10,151 nt of DNA from JAJZCD01 sp964570005 (GTDB lineage: Bacteria > Patescibacteriota > Saccharimonadia > Saccharimonadales > UBA4665), in the NCBI GenBank assembly GCA_964570005.1, contig CAZMWE010000041.1:1-10151 (forward strand). The letters run 5' to 3'. Positions within the stretch are counted from its first letter, which is position 1. Each line of letters begins with the position of its first letter. The notes beneath the pieces are model-generated. The model ran no database searches and was not told where the DNA came from. It was given only the letters and a program-made list of their open reading frames with translations. A program made the position numbers and the translations under genes. This document shows, one piece after another, positions 1 through 7,616 of the stretch.

Positions 1-594
1 TTTGAATTTTAGGATGGCCTGCTGCAGCTCATATTCTTGCGGAGCTGACAGTCCCTGACTGACCAGGGCATCAAAACCCACAAAATTGGTTGTCTGCGAG
101 GGTGACTTATTAGTCTGACCCTTCAGGAGTGCTTGCTGCTGAGAGGTACTCAAAGAGCTCCAACTGATGGTTTGCGGCTGAAATTTGATGATTTCGTTGG
201 CGACGTGGCGGCCGCTGGTATCGGTAATGCTCTTGAGTGTTATAGTGTAATTCTTGCTAGCGTCCAAGCTGCTTACCTGTAGGATGACGGTTTTGCCGCT
301 GGCGCTTAACGAGGTGATGATTGACGGGCTGGAGGTTATCGAGATAGTGCCAGCTTTGATCGGTTTGCTAAAATTGAGTCCAATCGTTCTAGTAAGGATG
401 GTGATTTTGTTGGTTGCCGGGTCGGTGCTGACCAGGCGGAAGCGGAGAGAAGTGCTGACGACGTTAAAAAAGACCCAAAGCACCAGCATCCCAACCAACA
501 CAAACACACCTAGCCGTATTTTTTTAAGGCGTTTGTCGTCATCACCGTTGCCGGCGTTGCTTGCTGTTGAGTAGGTATAGCCTGTTGGTTCCAT
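1..594 (-). CDS. Membrane-anchored protein with bacterial Ig-like domain, partial (C-terminus beyond left edge)
   Basis: The ATG is at 594-592 and the frame stays open to base 1, giving 198 visible residues with no stop. A hydrophilic, cytoplasm-facing start (about 1-25, with DDDKRLKK before the helix) is followed by one transmembrane segment at about 27-47, so the rest should lie outside the membrane. Residues about 62-138 look like a Big_5/SbsA-type Ig-like domain: alternating beta-strand pattern, FSKPI near 75-79, YTITL near 116-120 and a D-x-SG turn near 125-128. Residues 139-198 are polar, Q/S-rich and not recognised. The gene lies 9 nt after the murein hydrolase gene with its own strong ribosome binding site, so it belongs to the same operon. 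I infer an extracytoplasmic structural or adhesive part of the secretion apparatus. The Ig-like call is by pattern only, and the true length is unknown. Confidence 0.8.
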   Translation of the reverse strand, partial: MEPTGYTYSTASNAGNGDDDKRLKKIRLGVFVLVGMLVLWVFFNVVSTSLRFRLVSTDPATNKITILTRTIGLNFSKPIKAGTISITSSPSIITSLSASGKTVILQVSSLDASKNYTITLKSITDTSGRHVANEIIKFQPQTISWSSLSTSQQQALLKGQTNKSPSQTTNFVGFDALVSQGLSAPQEYELQQAILKFK

Positions 595-599
595 AGTCT

Positions 600-605
600 C
601 TCCTT
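600..605 (-). promoter_or_regulatory. Shine-Dalgarno site of the Ig-like protein gene
   Basis: Read on the minus strand, AAGGAG lies 5 nt before the ATG at 594. It overlaps the TAA stop of the preceding hydrolase gene (606-604). It is the best ribosome binding site in the window and fixes the start of the left-edge gene. Confidence 0.8.
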
Positions 606-1986
606 AGTTGGGCGTCACATACCCGATTATGCCGTCGTTGTAATAGCCACCTGCGGTCTCGATGGAGACATTTGAACCGCCAGGATACGGGCCGCTTCCT
701 TGATCGCCGCCGATATATATGCTACTACCGGCCGTAGAAGAGATGAAGATATTGGTGTGAACATATGGGTTTTTTTGAGTCGCGTCATAGTGGATAGCTA
801 TATCACCAGGTTTCGGTACGTAGTTGCTGCTTTCCGAGTGCCAATGGAAGGAGCCTTCCTGGTTGCCAAGGGCATAGATCCCTGCGACGCCCGGGAGTCG
901 CCAGCCGCCTGATGAGCCGCCGGTAAACGGGTAGCCCGCCTGCTTATATATCCAGCTTACGAAATCGGCGCACCACTCTTCAGCAACCCCATCCGAATAT
1001 TTTAGATAACCCGTTGCCGAGTAAGCAGGCGTAGGATAACCAGGCTGCGACTCCCAGAGAGCCAACTCCTGCTGCGCGAGGCAGACGACATTCTGGCGAA
1101 CGGTGCTAAGCGTACCAGTCGAAACGGTGTTAACAGTGCCTGCCTTGTTATCGGCAGGAGTGCTGCCGGTTGTTGGTGCGCATGTGACGGCCGTAGCGCA
1201 ACCAGTCGCAGTCCCGGAGGTTGTGGCTGTACTGCCGCTGCTAGCATTGCCACCGTATAGCTTTAGAACTTGGTTAGCATAAGCTATACGATTGACCATT
1301 ATCGGCGTACCGCTGTTTTCAAAGCCGCCGCTGCGTGGTTCTTCGTCGATGGGCGCAACCGGTTGTCCGGCCAGGTTGTCCGGGCCTTCGAAGATGTTTG
1401 TGGCATCGGCCACATTGGTCGCCGTCTTTAGACTAGTAAGTACACCGCTATACGAAGTAGTCAACTCTTTCCATAGAAAGCCGAGTTGGGTCGCAAAGTC
1501 GCTTGGGTCTGTTCCCTGCGCCTTTGCATACGCTACCAGTGCAGCCTGACGGTCTGCGGTAGTCCACTGTGCGATGCCGTAGCCTACTCCCGGCGTCAGG
1601 CTGCCTGCCGTGGGATCTAAGTGGTCGCCCGATTCCTGCAAGAGGTTGCCTAGAATGCCAGCCGCCTGTATCCCGGTTAGTCCTCCATTGCTGACGAAGA
1701 AGTTAAAGACTTTTTGGATGTTATCGTTGCCGACCAGGGTTGGCAATGTACCGGCGCCAGTGTTACATCCACCATCAGGGATCCAGTCCGTCCACCCGTA
1801 ATTGATAGCCTGGCAATCCAAGTTTGACATCCCTGTCGGACAGGGTATATTGCCGGCGAATACTCGCCCCGCTCCGCTACTGGTAACTAGAAAAACTATG
1901 CTCAGCAGGCATAGAACCGATGACCGGCCTAGCTGCCTGAGGTTCGGGCGATACTTACGGGATCTGCACAAGATTGATATGTTCAT
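604..1986 (-). CDS. Secreted two-domain murein hydrolase: phage-tail lysozyme + CHAP (VirB1/PrgK-like role)
   Basis: A 460-residue exported cell-wall hydrolase. I chose ATG 1986 over the in-frame ATG at 2019 because AAGGAA sits 6 nt before it and it places a normal signal peptide at the N-terminus: Arg/Lys-rich region 9-21, hydrophobic core about 24-37, likely cleavage after VFA (residue 44). Residues about 86-245 match the phage tail lysozyme fold (GILGNLLQESG at 110-120 with candidate catalytic Glu118; GYGIAQWT at 135-142). A Ser/Thr/Ala/Gly linker spans about 247-296. Residues about 298-460 form a CHAP amidase/endopeptidase domain with Cys339 in EEWCADFVSW and His410 in YVHTNIF, after the typical KPGDIAIHY. 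In Gram-positive conjugation systems (TraG of pIP501, PrgK of pCF10) such two-domain enzymes open peptidoglycan for the channel. A role in lysing a partner cell's wall is an alternative. Domain calls are strong; the substrate is inferred. Confidence 0.88.
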   Translation of the reverse strand: MNISILCRSRKYRPNLRQLGRSSVLCLLSIVFLVTSSGAGRVFAGNIPCPTGMSNLDCQAINYGWTDWIPDGGCNTGAGTLPTLVGNDNIQKVFNFFVSNGGLTGIQAAGILGNLLQESGDHLDPTAGSLTPGVGYGIAQWTTADRQAALVAYAKAQGTDPSDFATQLGFLWKELTTSYSGVLTSLKTATNVADATNIFEGPDNLAGQPVAPIDEEPRSGGFENSGTPIMVNRIAYANQVLKLYGGNASSGSTATTSGTATGCATAVTCAPTTGSTPADNKAGTVNTVSTGTLSTVRQNVVCLAQQELALWESQPGYPTPAYSATGYLKYSDGVAEEWCADFVSWIYKQAGYPFTGGSSGGWRLPGVAGIYALGNQEGSFHWHSESSNYVPKPGDIAIHYDATQKNPYVHTNIFISSTAGSSIYIGGDQGSGPYPGGSNVSIETAGGYYNDGIIGYVTPN

Positions 1987-1987
1987 G

Positions 1988-4669
1988 TCAGTTTCCTTCG
2001 GTTGCCGAGCCGGATACATCTGCGTTAAGGTCTTCAGGGGGCAGGATACTGGGGTCGAGCAGACCGGTACTATCTACCATAGTTTCGTGGATAAGCATAC
2101 AGGGGTTGGTCGTGGTGTTTACCGGCTGCTCAGTATTCGAATCCTGTATTACGTTCTGCACTTGCTTGCCGGTTGCCGGGTCTGTGTGGGTGCCGGCTTG
2201 CCAGGCGGTAGTGTCGAGCGTATTCGTTGCATCGTCGTACGTCGCCATTGGTCCGTTGACGCAATTGGCGTTCCAGTAGTCGTTCGGATTTGCAAGTGCT
2301 TGCTGGTATTGCGGATCATTCTTGGGGTCGGGGTCGTATGCGCTCTGGTCGATACCGAACGGGTCGGCCTGCGCCGACGATGCTGCGAATACGGAATCCT
2401 TCGCGAACAGGCTGGAGAATACTGATCCGAGCCTAGTCAGCGGGTTGGTGAATATACTGGAAACACCTTCATTGGTTGCGGTCAGAAGGTCGGTAGGCAT
2501 GGCCATGGCCATTCGGGAAACGAGTGAGTATGGTGTGTCGGTACTGAACATGCGTGCAAACAGGGGCATGGATTGGAAGTCGGCTTTCTCCTGGGCCAGC
2601 TGCTGGTTCTGGATAGTCGCCGCCGTTTGAGGACTGACCTTGCTGCAGCCGAGTACGGCTTGACAGGTCTCATTATTCAGGATGTCGGCACCTGCCGCCG
2701 CTACATCCCAGATACGGGCGCCATTAATAATCCCTAACATATTCGGTACAAGGTTCTTGACTGCCCACGTGATGAAGTTTCCAAAGGCGCCAGAGATCGT
2801 GTTGAGGGCATCATTGCAGGGCGGCGCGACTTTACAGGCGTCCACCGCCACAGTACCGACGACACCCGTAATACTGGTGAATACGTGGTTAAGCACATTT
2901 AGCGCTGGCAGTAGTGGTCCGAGAGGTGTAAATTTCTGTTCGATTGAGTTAGCCTTCGCGAGATCATTGATGATACTGAGGGCGGTGCCTGGGTCTGACA
3001 GGTCCTCTTCTTGGCAGATACCTTTGGCACTGGTGCTGCTGGTGGCTATGGTGCCGCCGTTATCACATGGCAGATTACTCTTGGTATTGAGCTGGCCGTT
3101 ACCAAACCACTCGTTGTACACCGGCGACTCCGTATCGTTATACCCTCCGCTGCTCAGTAGATCAGTGACTGAGCCAAGCTGGGCGATGTCAGTATGGCCG
3201 GCTTCCATTTCGCTGACGACACTCATGAGCATGGCAATCGTTGCTACTGCCTGAGCTCTTCGGGCGGTATAGGCAATCGTCTTGTCGATAGCTGGGGCGG
3301 TATCGAACGTCTCATCAAGGCTAAGTAGCAAGGATGCCTGGCCGGCAACGGGTACTACTTTGCCGACGGCTTCCCCGGCTGCGATTTCAGAACCGTCGGC
3401 GCCGAGTTGGTTGGCGATTTGCTCGACGATGAGCTGCGTGGCATAGCCTGCCAGGCCGTTCTTATTCAGGTCGTTCGCAATCGAGACGAGGTTGGTCAAT
3501 CTCTCCGAGCCGTACTTGGCGATAACTTCATCCAGCGCCGTTTCAAGTCTGCCATCCAGCTGTGATGTCTCTCTGCCTGAGGGGTCTGGCTGCAGCTTGG
3601 TGCTACACTGGTCAGGATTAAGCATACAGGATATCAGTACACCAAAATTGTCGCTGAAAGGTATCAGCACCCGGGTGGTCAGGTACAGCTGGCCGGCCAG
3701 TTTCTTAGTCGCCAGCGTTTCAGCAAATTTATCCTGGAAGTCGCAAGCTATGACACACCAGTGTATGCCGCGCTCGGCCAGATAATGAGATCGCTGGTAG
3801 CGTTGATACAGCTGCCACCAATCGAGGTCGTCCATGACTGCATGGCGTATCTCTGAGCGTGTTGCTGTGCTGGTACCCGGCAGCTCAAATATACTGACCT
3901 TACCGTTCATAACCTCGTCGATATTTAGATCTTCCCCGCCGACGGTTAGGTAGTAATGGCTACCTCGCATGGAAACTATCACGGGGTTGTCGGTCTGGGT
4001 GGCGAGCTTGTAGGTCAGCTTGTTTTGATTCCAGGCGGTAAATGTCCGGTGGAAGAAGCCGCTATTCTTGTCGACGATAACGCAATCCGGCTCGATGGTG
4101 CTGTGGCAGGAGCGGGTCGTAAGGGCACTCTTTACATCGGTCTTGAAGTATTGATTCTCGACACTCTCGAGCTCGCTCTGCATAGCGCTGTTCGAAGGGG
4201 TCTGAAACTTGCCCATCAGGTCTTCCACTACAGTCTTAATATGAAGCGGTATTAGAGATAAAAACGCAAAAATACTCGTGATGATACTGGCGCCTACTGC
4301 CGCTCCGATCATGGCGACTCTTCTTTTTAAGCGCGAATCACTGCTGCGTAGCTTTTGGAGAAAGTTATCTTTGGCTTTGCCGTCGGCCCGGTAGCCGGCA
4401 CCTATCTGATCATCAGGTTTATTTTCTGCATTACTCAGGCTCTCGGTGCTGTCAGTTTTGGGCTTTTGCCGTTCCCCGTCTCGACCGTAGTTGGCTTCGC
4501 CGGTTAGGTTGGCAAACTTCTGGTCGTATCCTGCCTGTTCCTCCCTTTCCTTGAGAGCTTGTGAGCCGCTTGTCTGCGCGCTGGGCATGTCAAAATGCTT
4601 TTGCAAATCATCTGCGTCAGTATCATGTCTGTGTTCCGAATCCGGCTGTAGGGGTGTGCTGGTTGCCAT
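1988..4669 (-). CDS. Large single-anchor, cysteine-paired T4SS-locus protein of unknown function
   Basis: An 893-residue protein that I cannot assign to a named family. Residues 1-115 are charged, Gln/Asp/Lys-rich and probably disordered in the cytoplasm. A KRR stop-transfer start leads into one clear transmembrane helix at about 118-144. The remaining 750 residues should be extracytoplasmic. All 14 cysteines lie after the anchor and fall into close pairs: 188/196, 305/309, 348/355, 535/552, 612/618, 669/675, and the more distant 803/857. Moderately hydrophobic or amphipathic helices occur near 322-350, 435-452, 470-488, 583-611 and 630-655; some may insert in membrane. The last 130 residues are Asp/Asn/Gln/Thr-rich. 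The ATG is only 2 nt after the VirB4 stop and lacks a clear Shine-Dalgarno site, suggesting translational coupling. Position suggests a major structural part of the machine, perhaps an extracellular or channel scaffold, replacing VirB8/VirB10-type bridge proteins. That role is inference. Confidence 0.85.
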   Translation of the reverse strand: MATSTPLQPDSEHRHDTDADDLQKHFDMPSAQTSGSQALKEREEQAGYDQKFANLTGEANYGRDGERQKPKTDSTESLSNAENKPDDQIGAGYRADGKAKDNFLQKLRSSDSRLKRRVAMIGAAVGASIITSIFAFLSLIPLHIKTVVEDLMGKFQTPSNSAMQSELESVENQYFKTDVKSALTTRSCHSTIEPDCVIVDKNSGFFHRTFTAWNQNKLTYKLATQTDNPVIVSMRGSHYYLTVGGEDLNIDEVMNGKVSIFELPGTSTATRSEIRHAVMDDLDWWQLYQRYQRSHYLAERGIHWCVIACDFQDKFAETLATKKLAGQLYLTTRVLIPFSDNFGVLISCMLNPDQCSTKLQPDPSGRETSQLDGRLETALDEVIAKYGSERLTNLVSIANDLNKNGLAGYATQLIVEQIANQLGADGSEIAAGEAVGKVVPVAGQASLLLSLDETFDTAPAIDKTIAYTARRAQAVATIAMLMSVVSEMEAGHTDIAQLGSVTDLLSSGGYNDTESPVYNEWFGNGQLNTKSNLPCDNGGTIATSSTSAKGICQEEDLSDPGTALSIINDLAKANSIEQKFTPLGPLLPALNVLNHVFTSITGVVGTVAVDACKVAPPCNDALNTISGAFGNFITWAVKNLVPNMLGIINGARIWDVAAAGADILNNETCQAVLGCSKVSPQTAATIQNQQLAQEKADFQSMPLFARMFSTDTPYSLVSRMAMAMPTDLLTATNEGVSSIFTNPLTRLGSVFSSLFAKDSVFAASSAQADPFGIDQSAYDPDPKNDPQYQQALANPNDYWNANCVNGPMATYDDATNTLDTTAWQAGTHTDPATGKQVQNVIQDSNTEQPVNTTTNPCMLIHETMVDSTGLLDPSILPPEDLNADVSGSATEGN
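1993..1998 (-). promoter_or_regulatory. Shine-Dalgarno site deciding the hydrolase start
   Basis: Minus-strand AAGGAA is placed 6 nt before the ATG at 1986, inside the last codons of the upstream gene, whose TGA stop (1990-1988) is one base from that ATG. The alternative start at 2019 would put 11 extra residues ahead of the signal peptide, so the 1986 start is preferred. Confidence 0.7.
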
Positions 4670-4671
4670 AG

Positions 4672-6591
4672 CTACTGCGCAAAGTTATTGGTACTACCCG
4701 GGTACAGCTGGTTCTGCAAATCGATAGTACCCTGCGGCTGCGCAAAATCGCCCTGCTGCATGGCCTGCACCTGCTGCGGGTTGGTGGTAATAAGTCCGGT
4801 CTCGGTCGGACTGGCGACCACCTGGATATGCACATGGTTCTGGCCGGCGAAGAACAGTCCCTGCCCGACTGGGAACTGGCTGAGGCGCTTTTTTTCTTCG
4901 CTCGTCAGCTTGAATACGTCACTTAATATGTCGACCGCTGACGGCGACTGTTTGAGTAAGAACTGCATGCTGGCATTAGCGACGATCGCCCGGCCCATAC
5001 GGCTGCCCATAAAGTCTTCCACGTCCTGTGTAATGGTCGTAATGCCCAGGTTGTATTTGCGGGCCCGCTTAGCTAAGGAGAACAAGAAGTTCGCGCTGTC
5101 TTCGTAGCGCATAAGCTGCCAAGCCTCATCCACGATCAGGATACGGCGCTTCTGGTCGCTCTTGGTCTTGTTCCATATGTAGTTCAGCACGATATACATG
5201 GCGACCGGCCGCAATTCGTCCTCGAGGTCGCGGATGTTAAAAACGACCATCGGGTTGTTGATGTCAATGTTGCTCTGCTGACTGAAGATGCCCGCAAACG
5301 TGCCGGTGGTGTATTTGCGCAGGCGCTGTGCCAGCTGTGGTCCGGTGCCGCCCATGTGGAGCAATGTGTCGTACAAGTCGGCGATAGTCGGTGGGATGCC
5401 GGTGTGTGTCAGCGGATCGTTGGTGATGCCGGCTTTAGCGTAGGTATCGATGAGTGCGGCGTCCAGATCGGCCTCCTCACTGGGGCTTAGTGCCGGCATG
5501 AGCGTGGTGTTGCCGCCGATAAGCTGGGCCTGTGCACCGCCCATCATCAGGCGTAGCAGCCCGTGCAGTGTGATGAGGTTGGAGCGCAGTGCGTTGTCGG
5601 CTTCCTCAGTGTCGACTACGCGCGGCAGGTCGAACGGATTAATACGGGTAGCACTATTCAGGGAAAGACGCACATACGCTCCGGCTACGGCGTCGCACAT
5701 CCGTTCGTACTCATTTTCAGGGTCAATGATGAACACCTCTGTGCCGAACATCATGCTACGCAGCGCTTCCAGCTTGACCGTGAACGACTTGCCGGCACCG
5801 GACTTGGCGAACACCACGCTGTTGCCGTTTTCGAGGCTGAAGCGGTCAAAGATGACCAGGCCAGAGTTATGCATATTTATGCCATACAATATGCCGTTTT
5901 CCTGCGTAAGGTCTGCGGAGGTGAACGGAAAACTGGTGCTGATGGCGCCGGTACTCATGTTGCGGCGGATCTGCAACTGGTCGGTCATTTGCGGCACTAC
6001 GCTGTTTAGCCCCTGTTCCTGTTGCGATGACGCCGGCTTGCTATAGACCAGCTGCTGTCCGAGCATGCTCTCTACCTTGTGACTGATAAATTCCAGCTCA
6101 TCAACACTGCCGCCGAAAATAGTAAAGTACAAGCCGAAGCGGAAGAACCGCTCCTCCCCTACCTGCAGTTTGTCGCGCATTTCCTCGGCATCCAGAATAG
6201 CGGCCTGTTTTTGCGGATCGCGCACACGGCCCTTTTCGCTGTCAATCTGAATGCCGGCTTCCAGCTGGGTTACCTTTTTACGCAGGTTATCCAACACCAC
6301 CTGGCTCTCCACCGGGTAGACGTAAATGGCGATGTCGATGACCTCGTCCAGATTGACTAGGCCGCTTAGCCAGCCGGTGTAAATCTGGCGCGGATACCCG
6401 TATACGTAGTAGGTACGGGCGTAGCGTGTGCCGATCTGGAAGTAAGTTCCTTGGAATTCGATGCTGCTGGGAGCAATGAAGTCGCGCAGCGCGGTAACGC
6501 CCTTCCGAAAAGCCGCCGCAACCTCGGCCTGCTCGCGGGCCTGCTGCGCCTGAGCGGCACTGACAGGGTCGATTTTTTGCCGCCTTGCCAT
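4672..6591 (-). CDS. virB4: VirB4-family T4SS ATPase (ATPase half of a split VirB4)
   Basis: A 639-residue cytoplasmic ATPase that energises assembly and substrate movement in type IV secretion. Residues about 44-230 form a VirB4/TraC-like N-terminal region. The P-loop AKSGAGKS is at 262-269 (Lys268), followed by FIIDPENEYERM at 287-298, typical of VirB4/TraC ATPases. Walker B RILIVDEAW is at 483-491 (Asp488, Glu489), and ITTITQDVEDF at 517-527 matches the conserved Gln-bearing motif after it. A Pro/Gln-rich tail of about 40 residues ends the protein. Canonical VirB4 proteins are nearer 800 residues; here part of the N-domain appears to be carried by the preceding gene. The ATG overlaps that gene's TAA by one base (TAATG), with AAAGGGA about 9 nt upstream, so the two are translationally coupled. 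All key ATPase motifs are intact. Motifs separate it well from VirD4, since no membrane anchor is present. Confidence 0.95.
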   Translation of the reverse strand: MARRQKIDPVSAAQAQQAREQAEVAAAFRKGVTALRDFIAPSSIEFQGTYFQIGTRYARTYYVYGYPRQIYTGWLSGLVNLDEVIDIAIYVYPVESQVVLDNLRKKVTQLEAGIQIDSEKGRVRDPQKQAAILDAEEMRDKLQVGEERFFRFGLYFTIFGGSVDELEFISHKVESMLGQQLVYSKPASSQQEQGLNSVVPQMTDQLQIRRNMSTGAISTSFPFTSADLTQENGILYGINMHNSGLVIFDRFSLENGNSVVFAKSGAGKSFTVKLEALRSMMFGTEVFIIDPENEYERMCDAVAGAYVRLSLNSATRINPFDLPRVVDTEEADNALRSNLITLHGLLRLMMGGAQAQLIGGNTTLMPALSPSEEADLDAALIDTYAKAGITNDPLTHTGIPPTIADLYDTLLHMGGTGPQLAQRLRKYTTGTFAGIFSQQSNIDINNPMVVFNIRDLEDELRPVAMYIVLNYIWNKTKSDQKRRILIVDEAWQLMRYEDSANFLFSLAKRARKYNLGITTITQDVEDFMGSRMGRAIVANASMQFLLKQSPSAVDILSDVFKLTSEEKKRLSQFPVGQGLFFAGQNHVHIQVVASPTETGLITTNPQQVQAMQQGDFAQPQGTIDLQNQLYPGSTNNFAQ

Positions 6592-7574
6592 TACTGTAAT
6601 TCCCTTTGCAGGTGTTCCTGTGGCGCCATCCCCTGGCCTTTCGTAACCACGTCGGCTGTCATGTCGCCGAAGTTCTTGAGCTGCTGCCGTGTCGCCGTAT
6701 CAGGGTTGTAGGTATCGTAATAGAGCTCGATCAGCTCCTGTGTGTCGAGCGGCAATCCCTGGATGCCGCTCTGCAGTAACCCACCCAGCACCGCCTGCAC
6801 CCGGTTGCGCAATTCGTCTTTGGCCTTTTGCAGGTCGGCCTCGTTGATAACCACATGGTTCTCGGTGCTATTGAACAGTTGCATGAACCCGGTGAAGAAA
6901 TTTTTGCTCTGGGTGAGAGCCTTTTGCGGGTCCTGTATGGGGAAATACGGAATCACCACATAGAATTTCTTATCCATCAGGTTCGTCTGCTGGCTCAACT
7001 GATCGATGTAGCCGATGTAATCATCCATGAGCAAGGCCAGCAGCATGTTGTCGTGCTCCGTACGGATTTTGTCGAGCTTATCGACATAGGGCTGTAGATC
7101 GATGCGCTGACTGCGGATAAAAATCTGGATCGGGAAATACAGCGAGTTCAAGAATCCCTGGTAGGCGTATTCAACCGCCTCTTGCTCCTGTTGGCTCATA
7201 AGGTCGAAGTTGATACTTTTTACCATGACCACACTGCGGAAGCTGCCGTCGTTCATGATGACCATACCATCGCGGATCTCGGCAATCTGCAGCGCGTTCT
7301 GCGTGCTGTTGGGGTTAGTCTTTTGCGCGATTCTGACCGGCTGTCCGGGTCCGGGGACGCCCGGTATGGGCGCACCGGCGTATGGCGATGGCGTAGGCTG
7401 CATCGGCATGGCCTGACCCGGCGTCATTAGGCCGTAGGGTGTGTTCGGGCCTGCGGTGTTATACGTTGGGTTCGGGGATGGGGATTGCGGATACATCGGT
7501 TGCGCCGGTGCGGCTGCAGGATACGGTTGTCCCACCCTATAGTTTTGTGTTGGTCCTTGTGCGTTTGGATCCAT
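6591..7574 (-). CDS. TraC-like / VirB4 N-terminal-domain protein, partner of VirB4
   Basis: A 327-residue soluble protein. Residues about 17-80 are Pro/Ala/Gly/Gln-rich and probably disordered. Residues about 95-290 resemble the TraC-like or VirB4 N-terminal domain: EIRDGMVIMNDGSFRSVVMV at 99-118, an INFDLMS strand-turn at 121-127, a helix EQEAVEYAYQGFLNSL at 130-145 and FPIQIFIRSQRIDLQPY at 147-163. FYVVIPYFP follows at 204-212. There is no P-loop, no signal peptide and no membrane helix. It sits between PrgI and VirB4 and its stop overlaps the VirB4 start, so I infer that the two form one functional VirB4 split over two genes (327 + 639 residues). The start is bounded by an in-frame TAA at 7586-7584. 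GAGGAG lies about 18 nt upstream, too far for a normal ribosome binding site. The domain identity is by pattern; the complex with VirB4 is inferred from context. Confidence 0.88.
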   Translation of the reverse strand: MDPNAQGPTQNYRVGQPYPAAAPAQPMYPQSPSPNPTYNTAGPNTPYGLMTPGQAMPMQPTPSPYAGAPIPGVPGPGQPVRIAQKTNPNSTQNALQIAEIRDGMVIMNDGSFRSVVMVKSINFDLMSQQEQEAVEYAYQGFLNSLYFPIQIFIRSQRIDLQPYVDKLDKIRTEHDNMLLALLMDDYIGYIDQLSQQTNLMDKKFYVVIPYFPIQDPQKALTQSKNFFTGFMQLFNSTENHVVINEADLQKAKDELRNRVQAVLGGLLQSGIQGLPLDTQELIELYYDTYNPDTATRQQLKNFGDMTADVVTKGQGMAPQEHLQRELQ

Positions 7575-7616
7575 TGGTCGTTCTTACGCCCACTCCTCGA
7601 CTGCCTTTAAGTGCGA

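Noticed and set aside
254..574. 106-aa plus-strand open frame rich in Leu/Val
   Set aside because: It is antisense to the Ig-like protein gene. Its hydrophobicity mirrors the opposite strand, and it has no ribosome binding site or family resemblance.
1984..2019. In-frame ATG at 2019 as start of the hydrolase
   Set aside because: It would add 11 residues before the signal peptide and a 32-nt overlap with the upstream gene. The ATG at 1986 has a well-placed Shine-Dalgarno sequence and a standard signal peptide.
1802..2425. 207-aa open frame on the plus strand
   Set aside because: It is antisense across the junction of the 893-aa protein and hydrolase genes. Its translation is Val/Gly/Cys/Arg-rich without domain-like pattern, while the minus-strand genes here carry a signal peptide and consistent starts and stops.
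4672..6591. VirD4/TraG coupling protein as identity of the ATPase
   Set aside because: There is no N-terminal membrane helix pair. The FIIDPENEYERM segment and the TraC-like N-terminal region fit VirB4/TraC, not VirD4.
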